This document shows positions 45,801 to 57,800 of a stretch of 64,000 nucleotides of DNA, piece by piece. Positions within the stretch are counted from its first letter, which is position 1. Each line of letters opens with the position of its first letter. The stretch lies in assembly GCF_963576615.1 (NCBI RefSeq), contig NC_088712.1, positions 29,727,870 to 29,791,869 on the forward strand, in the 5' to 3' direction. Source of the DNA: Watersipora subatra (lineage: Eukaryota; Bryozoa; Gymnolaemata; Cheilostomatida; Watersiporidae). Both the position numbers and the translations under genes were made by a program. The notes under the pieces are model-generated. The model made no database searches, had not been told where the DNA came from, and saw only the letters and a list, made by a program, of their open reading frames with translations.

Positions 45801-48800
45801 ACTACTGTAGTGATGAGTTATGTACTGCTGCAGTGATGAGTTATGTACTGCTGCAGTGATGAGTTATGCACTGCTGTAGTGATGAGTTATGTACTACTGT
45901 AGTGATGAGTTATGTACTACTGTAGTGATGAGTTATGTACTACTGTAGTGATGAGTTATGTACTACTGGAGTGATGAGTTATGTACTATTGTAGTGATGA
46001 GTTATGTACTACTGTAGTGATGAGTCATATACTACTGTAGCGATGAGTTATGTACTACTGTAGTTATGAGTTATGTACTACTGTAGTGATGAGTTATGTA
46101 CTGCTGCAGTGATGAGTTATGTACTGCTGCAGTGATGAGTTATGTACTACTGTAGTGATGAGTTATGTACTGCTGCAGTGATGAGTTATGCACTGCTGTA
46201 GTGATGAGTTATGTACTACTCTAGTGATGAGTTATGTACTACTGTAGTGATGAGTTATGTACTACTGTAGTGATGAGTTATGTACTACTGGAGTGATGAG
46301 TTATGTACTATTGTAGTGATGAGTTATGTACTACTGTAGTGATGAGTCATATACTACTGTAGCGATGAGTTATGTACTACTGTAGTTATGAGTTATGTAC
46401 TACTGTAGTGATGAGTTATGTACTGCTGCAGTGATGAGTTATGTACTGCTGCAGTGATGAGTTATGTACTACTGTAGTGATGAGTTATGTACTGCTGCAG
46501 TGATGAGTTATGTACTGCTGCAGTGATGAGTTATGTACTGCTGTAGTGATGAGTTATGTACTGCTGTAGTGATGAGTTATGTACTACTGTAGTGATGAGT
46601 TATGTACTACTGTAGTGATGAGTTATGTACTACTGTAGTGATGAGTTATGTACTACTGTAGTGATGAGTCATGTACTACTGCAGTGATGAGTCATGTACT
46701 ACTGCAGTGATGAGTTATGTACTACTGTAGTGATGAGTTATGTACTACTGTAGTGATGAGTCATGTACTACTGCAGTGATGAGTTATGTACTACTGCAGT
46801 GATGAGTTATGTACTGCTGCAGTGATGAGTTATGTACTGCTGCAGTGATGAGTTATGCACTACTGTAGTGATGAATTCAGCATTTAGAGCTCCAAATATA
46901 TAAATATTTTTTGTTGGCTTTTTTTCCTCTTTTCCTGATGTTTTGAGTCATCTGGCTTATATAAGGGTGCGGCTATTCTGTATTCTATTCTTTTTTCTTT
47001 CACCGCTAGGGCGCATCAACCGGAATCTCCGATTAGTGCACTTTTAGCGGTGAAAGAAAAAATGAAACAATGCCTAACGGTACTGTTCCGTTAGGCACTG
47101 GGTTAAAAAGCGTCGATTAATACGGAACAGTGCCTAACGGTACTGTTTCGTATTAACATGCAAAGTTGCTGCCGTGTTAAAAAGCACTGTCATGAGTTTT
47201 GCGGCCTATACAAAAGGTGTAGCCTATATATTGTTTTATTTATCGGTTTTTTGAAAATAAAGCAGATGCGGCTTATTTAGGGGTGCGGTTAATAGTCCGA
47301 AAAGTATAGTACATGGAAGTGCGCATATAAAATAATTTACTGTTTCAGCAAAAGCTCGTTGTATTCAAAGTTTTGATAGACAACACTGGTACCTCTCGAC
47401 ACTGGTACAAACGTAAATACGAGATATCGGACCATCTTTGTCTGACCGAATGAAGAGAATGTAGAGGCAATTCCTACTCCAGATAATAAATTTGTCCATG
47501 TGAAAAATATTGAGCTTTTAAAGATTTACCAAAACCAACAATAGGAATGAAATGATACATTTGAAAATTACAAAATAAAAAAAGGTTTTAGTGAAAAAAA
47601 ATCTTTTAAAAGAATTGGTAAAAAATAACAATAGTAAAAGGTAATATTTATTAATAATAAAAAAGGCCATATTTAGCATGTGCAATCGTGACAAGGATAT
47701 ACCTATATGTAAAAGCATTAGAAATGGTAATAAAAATTTAGCCTAGTGGTTGAGCACGCTTGGTTGCAGGCTTGTCATATAAATGTGGTGAGTTCAAATC
47801 CTCTGCAAAGCGGATTTATTATTGCTAGACTTTAATCGCTGTAACTGGACACAAGGATGAAAACAAACAACACTGAAATTTCCATATAGATTAGTATGAA
47901 TATTATGTATTGGTTGGACTCTCGACTCTTATCTGGCAGACCTAAAGGTAGAAGACGCCAAAAGAACATGAAACACAATATGTTTATTAGATTTTCTATT
48001 CCTAAACCTTCGCCCAATTACATTTCTTCTCACAGGCAGGCCTGCATAGCACAGACCAATTGTATTGCTCATGACTGACAGGCTTACCTCTAACAAAAAC
48101 GATGTCATGTAGGAACAGTGAAGAGATGACCTAGTGGTTACCTGGGCAGAGTTGGAAGGTTTGCTGGTGGCAAGAGTGGAATCATAATTCTTCAAAAAAG
48201 CGGGCTCTTCTAGCTCAGGTTCTATCTGGTTAATATCAAAGTGAGAATGGGTGGAGGAGTGAGTGACTCCTTCCAAAAACTCATCAAACTTCTGAAATAA
48301 ATATAACTAGAACGCTTGAAGCAAGCGTAGCAATGGGTTTGAAACAGGGCTCCAATCTTTTAAATCTTTCTACTAATGGTCCTCTACAATAACATATACC
48401 CTACAGGATGAAATTATTCGCGGAGTTAAATTTCGCGAAAATTGCCTTTTCATGCATATTCGCGGACTAATATATTCGCGGATGAACACATACGCAAATA
48501 AATTAATCCGTGAATGCAGCTAGCAATAGTGTAAAACCTTCACACGCATGTTCCACGTTTTTAGGGCTCTATTAGCTGGGAAATTTATATCGATCATGCT
48601 AAGCTATAAATTTCTAGCTGCATCCAGAGGTTTTGATGAATATTCATCGATTTGGAGTCCTTTGGTGAACCAACAACTTGTGGTGGGTTATGAATTTTTC
48701 AAAACCATTCTCTAAATTAATCATATTGAATTTTACTTTGGTTCTTTGGTAAAACGCAGTATTTATTTCTTCCATCACTACTGCTCCTCATCTTCACACA

Positions 48801-51800
48801 AAACCAGCGTAGTCCAACTCAGCATGTTGTAACAACTTTGAATAATTTTGTAAAGAAGTGTGATGCATTGGCAATGGGCTTAACTCAAAGTCCTGGCAAT
48901 GATTTTAAAAGAATTTGGAACTTAGCCACGTTTACTAACTCTGTTTAGCGGCTAGTTTTTAATTTGAGGTAGTAGTTATTCTCCCTTGTATTAAAAATCA
49001 AACTAATTATTCGCGGATTTTGATAATTCGTTGAATTGCCTGTACGCGAATTGTTAAATCCATCGAATAATGTCATCCTGTAGGGTATAACATATCTAGT
49101 AATAATACTCTATAATAACATACCTAATAATAGTCCTCTATAACAAAATATATAATATATCTAGTAATAATACTCTATAATAACATATATAATATATCTA
49201 GTAATAATACTCTATAATAACATATATAATATACCTAATAATAGTCCTCTATAATAAAATATATAATATATCTATTAATAATACTTTATAATAAAATATA
49301 TAATATATCTAGTAATAATACTCTATAATAACATATATAATATATCTAGTAATAATACTTTATAATAAAATATATAATATATCTAGTAATAATACTCTAT
49401 AATAACAGATTCTCAGATACCTTAAGGAAGCTTGACTCTATTTGCCCATCAGAAAGACCATTGAGATCTTCGATAGAAGGCATGGTGAACTGTATGCTAG
49501 TACTGAGGACTTTGCTGCTAGTGGATGAAGAGTTCAGTGATTGATTGTGGGACTGTGGAGAGGCTGTAACTGTTATGGTATATTCTGTGAGGGGGAGCAG
49601 CCCGGCTATGTCTACCTGCAGTATAAATAGCTAGTATATATGGTACAAACACTGTCGAGGAATATGGTACATACACTGTCAAGGAATATAGTACGTATGC
49701 TGTCAAGGAATATGCTACACATACTGTCAAGGAATATGGTACGTATACTGTCAAGGAATATGGTACACATACTGTCAAGGAATATAGTACGTATGCTGTC
49801 AAGGAATATGGTACACATACTGTCAAGGAATATGGTACACATACTCTCAAGTAATATAGTACATATACTGTCAAGGAATATGGTACATATACTTTCAAGA
49901 AATATGGTACAAACACTGTTGAGGAATATGGCACACATACTGTCAAGGAATATGGTACACATACTGTCACGGAATATGGTACAAACACTGTCAAGGAATA
50001 TGGTATGTATACTGTCAAGGAACATGATACATAGACTGTCAAGGAATATGGTACAAATACTGTCAAGGAATATGGCACACATACTGTCAAGGAATATAGT
50101 ACACATACTCTCAAGGAATATTCTACACATACTGTCAAGGAATATAGTACATATACTGAAGGAGTTGATGTTAGTAGCCAGACTGTAATAGTAGTGAGTT
50201 TTGCTAGTGTCTACCCTCAAGTGACTGTATGAGTGTAGATTGTACAGCAAATGCAAATCACATTTATTCTGAAAACTTACAACAGCTGCTGTGATTAGCG
50301 TAATTATCTGACCACTCAGTAATCTTGTTCATGTTATTTGTAATTGAATGGTATAAAATCACATTCTTTATTATCTCAGACCATGCATACTCTACATATT
50401 TGAGAAAAGGGTTTTGTAGACACTCTGACAATCACCAAAAGCATTCTCATGCAAAACTATATTTATTTGGTATCCATTTTATCCTATCCTCTGATTGATA
50501 ATAAGGGTTGACCAACTAAATATCAACTTGCTAATAATACTCAAAAGACCATCGATTTACTTTCATATAGTTACACGTATACGTATGTACAATAACCGTG
50601 TTGAATATGACCAATTTTATTGACAAATATAATGCTTCTTCACTGGATGTTTATTTATGTTTATAATGTGCATGTCATGCTATGTTACAAAAAACTAGGC
50701 TAAAAAGGCACATACCAGTTGATATTCGACACAATTCATGTGTAGAACATCCTTGGCTTTCCATTGATGTGCATATTCCTCTAATAATCGCTCAACAAAC
50801 TATGAATTAACAACAAATAACGTCTTTATCTCAAGCGGTCCCTAATTACGATCATCAATATAGTTTCACAAACAAGGACTAACCTGGAAGAGTGAAGAAG
50901 AGAGAGTCCGAACCTTCTCGTCGTTGACTGTAACAAAGTGGTGGTGATTTGAGTTGTGAGGTAGGAAAGAGACTCTAGCGGTATCACAGCTGATTGCTAC
51001 TGCACTGAGCTGTGACGGAGGCCGGTTTGGTTCTCCAATCATAATAGTGCAGTGATTGGTGTGTGATTCTCCTGGAAAAATCCATCAACTTTCATTGAAG
51101 CCACAGCAAGAATCACTATTAACAATAAACTTTTATTCTTCAATTTAATTTTTGTTTGTCTCATGGACTAATTTACTTGGAAGGTGATAATAAAATCCAT
51201 ATTTACCTGTATATTTGACTAAACTAGAATTCGAATAGTTCAACAAAATGAATTCTAAATACAGTAAAATCTCCATGCGCAAATTTAAGTCAATTTAGAA
51301 ACTCCTTATGTTAAAACTGTAGGACTATTAACAAATATCTCTTACTAATATATTTATTTTATTTCTCGTGTTCCCTAGCCTAAAAACCTTACATTAACTA
51401 CTTACCAAGTAGCGCAAACAAAATACTAAAAGACAAATACATCATACCGAATGTGAAGAGAGATAAATACATCATACCGAATGTGAAGAAAGATAAATAC
51501 ATCATACCGAATGTGAAGAAAGATAAATACACCATACCGAATGTGAAGAAAGATAAATACATCATACCGAATGTGAAGAAAGATAAATACATCATACCGA
51601 ATGTGAAGAAAGATAAATACATCATACCGAATGTGAAGAAAGATAAATACATCATACCGAATGTGAAGAAAGATAAATACATCATACCGAATGTGAAGAA
51701 AGATAAATACATCATACCGAATGTGAAGAAAGATAAATACATCATACCGAATGTGAAGAAAGATAAATACATCATACCGAATGTGAAGAAAGATAAATAC

Positions 51801-54800
51801 ACCATACCGAATGTGAAGAGAGATGAAAAAACTAATAATACATAAAAATAGTTTCATTACTATATCTGTATTGCTGGCACTAAGCCTGGCCATGCACGGG
51901 ATTATTTTCAACACAAATTGTTTCACGAAAAAAAATCCACGAGTCTGTTTATTGAGGGTGATTGTCTTTAACACATGCGAAGATGGATTTTTGAGTTTCT
52001 GATCATATAGATTGCGGGACATTTATATGGAAAACGAAAGTTTTTAGATTACCAATTAATCCTGTCATTGCTTGAAGAGGTTTGGATTTTATACATTAAA
52101 TAAGAAGTGAGTCCCATTCTTATAACTCTTCCTTCATATGAGAATTTATTAACATTACTCTTATTATAGTAAGCATTATTCTATAACATCAGGATGTGGT
52201 TGAGTGACACAATTGGTGGAGTGTCAGTTTCCCAAACTGTAGTTCAAGAGTTCAAGACCCAAAGAGAGCGATCTTTTATAAACCACTTTAACCACCTACT
52301 ATATAATTTCTTCAAGGTTGATAAACAGGATGCTATCAGAGTAAAAAGAGAGTAAGAATTCGTGAAGAAGAGGATCAAGTAAGGTTTTACCTCAACTCTT
52401 AGTTACACATCAAACCGCCTCAAACACAAAAGAAGAACAGCAAAAGCCTTAAATCCTCACCCAAACTAGTGGTTGCAGTTACGGAGACGCGGTGAGGCTG
52501 CCGAGATGTAACATCTTTGAGCAAAGCCTTGCACTTGGCTGTGCCTGTGAGAGTTTCCCAAAACTTGCCGTCAACGTAGATGCAGTAGTTAAAGACTGGT
52601 ACCTGACCTGCAAGGGGCATACAACTCCTATATTGATATTGACTGGCAGCAGTGCAGCCTTCTTACAGCCAATAAGGCTATTGAAGAGTGCAAGTCGGTC
52701 AAAAAACTGGTAATTAGAATAAAACAATGTTAGAACATAAGACATTTCGACAAACATGGTTTGGGCATTTATTCTGTCAGATCGGCCAAATGGAGCTAAA
52801 AGATTTGTAGACATGTACCATGTAAATCAGTGAAATAGTGTCACACGAGTCAAAGGAATAGTGTCACACGAGTCAGAGGAATAGTGTCACATGAGTCAGA
52901 GGAATAGTGACACACGAGTCAGAGGAATAGTGACACACGAGTCAGAGGAATAGTGTCACATGAGTCAGAGGAATAGTGTCACATGAGTCAGAAGAATAGT
53001 GTCACATGAGTCAGAGGAATAGTGTCACATGGGTCAGAGGAATAGTGTGACATGAGTCAGAGGAACAGTGTCACATTAGCCAGAGGAATAGTGTCACACA
53101 ATTGTTTTGCTATTTTTTGTTCTATAAGATTTAATTAATGAGTGAATCCAACTGTTGAATACACATTAGTTGACATTAGTTGTTTTTTTACAGCAAGACC
53201 GCAGCGGATGATCATGCTGATGAGGGGTATATAAAGAAGAAACATGCATAAATAAAGCTTAAGTGACTAGCAGACGAGACCAACAATAGATCGATAACAT
53301 ATTCTACCACACAGACTCACCACACACACTGATGCCATGTCACATCTAACTGCTCTAAGATGGCAATTGATGAGAAACAAATCACTAGGGTGAAGGTTCT
53401 TGAAAAGTGAAGTAATATAAATATTTCTTTCCTATGAACGCTTTACCCTTGATTAATAGAATTAGTTTTAACCATTTAAAATGTCAAGATTTGAATGAAC
53501 TGCTCGGAATAAAAACAATTTCAAAAAGTATTTTGAAAAACAGAATAAATCATGTAAATAAAATTTTTGCTATTATGTAAAACAAGTAATAATTTCTACA
53601 TGCATAGACCTAGAAGTTGAAGGTCAAGGTTGAAGCTCAATCCTATATTCAGCCATGTAACTTCTGTCATTTTTGAGGTACACAGTCTAGGGAAGCCTTC
53701 CAGTTGGAGGCTAATGTATACAGTTTTACAAAACATGCACTGAATCTAATGATCCAGTGATTTTTGCCTGTGATAGGAGAAAAGAAATAATTTCAGAGTG
53801 GTTTTAAAAAATAAAAAAATAATTCAAAGTGGTTACCTTCAGGACGATTCCAGCCAACAACTAGTCCACTGGAGAACTGTCTCTCTAACTTGAGGCTCAT
53901 TGGATAAGGTGCAGACGGATGTGGTGTGCTAGGTAACCAGTTGCTGTCATTAAAAAGTGTACTACTAAACTCAGACACAACTACTTCTGAATTTTCGGGA
54001 TCTTCTACGGGTTCTGAAGCTACAACGAATCCATAGATGTCAAACTCAAAGAGTGGCTCCAACACATTTGATGGAATGAGCCCGGCCCGCCCATCAAGCA
54101 AATGACCTTCATAAAAACCTTCCTCCGTGAGTCCACCGCTCACGAACACATAATCGCCAGGATTAACAGAGACACCGGCGATGTGCTCAGTAGAGAGAGC
54201 GCTGTCTGCACCCGATCTATCTGATGATTTGATGGGCGAAAGGCTGGCATCACTGAGAGAGGGATCATACGCGTGTCTAGCGACGTATAGGTGATAGCAA
54301 TTGTCCCCGGTGTAAACACTAATCTGTTTCATACTTTCCTCCTCGAGTTGAGCCGTTAAAACAGAGAGTCGAGACTCTAGCTCTGTTTTAGCCAACATAG
54401 AGGCATCCACAGTTTCATTAAGACTCGCCAGTTTCTGCTCATACGCCTGCGTCAAATCTTTTTCTAATGAGATAAGCTGCTCCTTTGCAAGCGCTTCATT
54501 TCTCTGTGACTCCTCAAGGTGCTGCTTGTGTTCGGTAAGGCTGACCTCTAAACTGGTGTGCTTCGCTGACATCTCATTATATGCCCTTTCTATTGATTCA
54601 CAGTCTTTTTGTTTCTGGTTGACAAGGTTAGAGGTTTCTAAGTGTGTGCTTTGCAACGTGTCAAGGTCGCGCACCATTTTGCTAATTTGAACAGTTAGAT
54701 TTTTCTTTTCTGACTCTTTCTGTTCTGTTAGTTTTTGCAGATGTTCTATTTTTTCTGCGAATGTTGTATTTTCACTCGCTAATTTCTCTCGTAAAAACTC

Positions 54801-57800
54801 AGCTGCGGATCTATTGTCTTCTAACGTTTGTTCTCTTTCTTTTAAGGCATGGGACAGTTTAGTTAATTCGGATAACTGCTGCTGGTTTTCTTGTTCAAGT
54901 AATGAAACTTTCAAGTTCAAGTCTTTGGCTACTTGTTCTTCAACTTGACACTCAGTCAACTTCACTTCGAGCTGCTTATTGGCTGACTCCGCCTCTAACA
55001 GCCTGCTTGAAGTCAAGTTGAACTTTTGATTGAGCTGCTCAAATGACTCAAGCTCTTTCGTCTGAGTGCTAATCTCTTGTGAAAGCTCTGCCTGAAGACT
55101 GGAGATTTCACTTTCTGCCAATTTTAGTTTAGCAGCTAATTCTGTGCGTTTACTGTGAGAGTCGTCTACACTATGCAATAGTTTTTTATTCTCTGTACTC
55201 AAATCCTCAATTTCCTTCTGTTTTGTGATTAGGACTGCTTTAAAATCATTTTTCAACACTTCAATCCGTCGTTGTGCTTCCGCCCGATTTTCTTCAAGTT
55301 CTCGACGTTCTTCACTACACTGCTCAAGTTGTGAAGAGAGACGATCAACTTTCATCTCGTGCTCGGCTGTGGTCCTTTGTAAAATTTGGTTTTGCTTCTC
55401 CAATTGTTCTTTGGCTGCGTTCAACTCTTCCTCTAAGGAGAGGGTCCTTAATTTAACCTGCCATCACGCACAAGAACATTAGAATCCTAACAGCAACAAT
55501 CATCGAACAATTCCTAAGTTGTGTTTAACTTTATCACTGCCAAATTATTTTTTTTTCCAGGAAATAATTAAATCGTGGGTATAACCTAATATTTGACAAG
55601 TGTGCGTATAAACTTATATGAACCACTCTAACCACCAATTAATTAGAATAAAACTTCCCACCATCTGTTGCCATAAAAAGGCTGCAAATGTGTTGCAGGA
55701 AGAGTTCACACATTTGTTTTTGGCCATTTTCGTTATGACCAAGAGCGTGTTGTGAATCAGATAAGTTATCAATATTATTATAACTGACTGCATTATTATT
55801 ACTGCTAAAAATAAAATAATACTAGTACTACTGTTCAATAGATAATCAACTCAAGTCTATTGATCTACAATAGTGAAATCTCCGTAGCTATAATGAGTGT
55901 GGTTGCAATAAAAAAATTTACTTTTTGCAAAACGAAACTAAGCTCAGGGTGGGCTATAAACATAATTTCTATTGGCTCAATGCATACAAATGACCATCTC
56001 CTTTTGTTAAGTACATATATGATAGGCTAATTAATTAACTACTCACTAATCAGAAATGTATGAAGTCTACTAAAGCCCCACCACGAGGCTCTTGGTCATA
56101 TGCAAACGTTGTGCCGAGTCCCACTACGTGGCTCGCAAAAGCTAATTCCCAATGACTAGTGTAGAGCAATAAGGCAGTGAAGCATACAAGCCTAGCAATG
56201 AAAAAGAATAGAACATGACCCGCAAAGAATAATGTTCTCAATAATGGAAGAAAAAGACAAAAAGCGCTGACAGGTTATTGCACATGACAGGAAATGACAG
56301 GTACTTAGATACCACTGTCTAATGAAGATCAGTCATGAGCGAATAAGGTTATTGTACATGACAGGAAGTGACAGGTACTTGGATACCACTGAGGATTATA
56401 AGCACCTCTATTGACGGGTGCTCAAGATCAACTGATACTCAAGTATGTTTACACAGACTTGAATTTTAAAATAATTTTTAAATATTCTGATTATTATTGT
56501 GGCTTGAAATAATTCTGACCTGACTTAATGAAATAACAGTAACTTTATATGCAATCTCAATGAGCCAAATAAATTAAAATTTTTGCATTAAAAAGTTAAC
56601 AAGTAAATGCAAACAAGTGCAAGCTAGCTGACTTTTGAGGGTTGCATGAGGCTCATAGAATATAGCTAGCTTGAAGTATATTCGTGTGTTTTACACTGAC
56701 ATATGTTCTACTGACAAGTGTCACACTGGCATGTGTTACATTGACATGTGTTCTACTGACATGTGTTCTACTGACAAGTGTCATACTGGCATGTGTTACA
56801 CTGATGTGTTACATTGACATGTGTTACGCTGGTATATGTTACACTGATATGTCACACAGGCATGTGTCACACTGGCATGTATCCTACTGACATGGGTCAC
56901 ACTGGCATGTATTAACTGGCATGTGTTAACTGGCAAGTGTTAACTGGCGTGTGTTAACTGGCAAGTGTTACACTGGCAAGCGTTACACTAGTGAGTTGCA
57001 CTCCTGTGTTACTCTAGCATGCTTTACGCTAACATGTGTTACACTAGCTTGTGTTTACCCAAGTCTCCTTCATTCACCTTGTGTTTTCAACAGGCTACAT
57101 ACATTATCATTATCATCCTGCTGCTGAAGCAAATCTTCATTTTCCTCTTGCAAGTCATCATTCTTAAGCTCCAATTGTTTTATTTTGGTCTTCAGCTCAT
57201 CTGAAACAAATTGACAGTAACATGCTGAGACTTGGCAACTCACTTGTTGACACTTGTCAACTAACTTGTTGACATGTGGCAACTCACTTGTTGACACTTG
57301 CCAACTAACTTGTTGACATATGGCAACTCACTTGTTGATACTTGTCAACTAACTTGTTGACATGTGGCAACAAACTTGTTGAGAATGTCTATTTCTTTCA
57401 ACTCGACAGTTCAATTATTTCAATGATTATATCATAATCAAACAGCCATAAAGAATTTTATAAAACAAACAATGCTAAAATGGTAACCAAAAGAACAGAC
57501 TCCACCTGTTTGTGATTGCATCACTGGCAGCACTGAGTGATTAAGCTCATGTAACTGACTTTTCAGGCTTTGGTTTTTGTCCAATAACTCATGAATTCTG
57601 TCATTAGATAGAGAGGCTTCGGTCTTGAGCTGGGTTACCATGAGTGATTGATCTTTCAGCTGCAATGAGCAAGACAGCGCAAAATCAAAACTCAGGTAAT
57701 GAAAAATTAGATGGAGTAACTCACTTTACTAACTAGAGATTATCTTAGAACTAATGTTTATGTAGACAACCAAAAATATAATAATTATACATTAATGGGC

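Noticed and set aside
45098-46872. CRISPR-like array
   Set aside because: Units are contiguous without unique spacers and the DNA is clearly animal; it is a minisatellite.
47738-47812. A functional tRNA gene
   Set aside because: A- and B-boxes are present but acceptor and anticodon stems do not pair, and the sequence continues into a SINE tail.
49518-50256. Three overlapping ORFs of about 200 codons on both strands
   Set aside because: All arise from the 24-bp array; only the minus-strand part up to 49615 is a real RIM-BP exon, and that exon uses a different acceptor boundary.
51398-52022. ORFs of 130 to 198 codons (KKDKYIIPNV and FLHIRYDV repeats)
   Set aside because: The 30-bp array keeps three frames open; no splice sites or start context support coding, and it lies within the RIM-BP intron.
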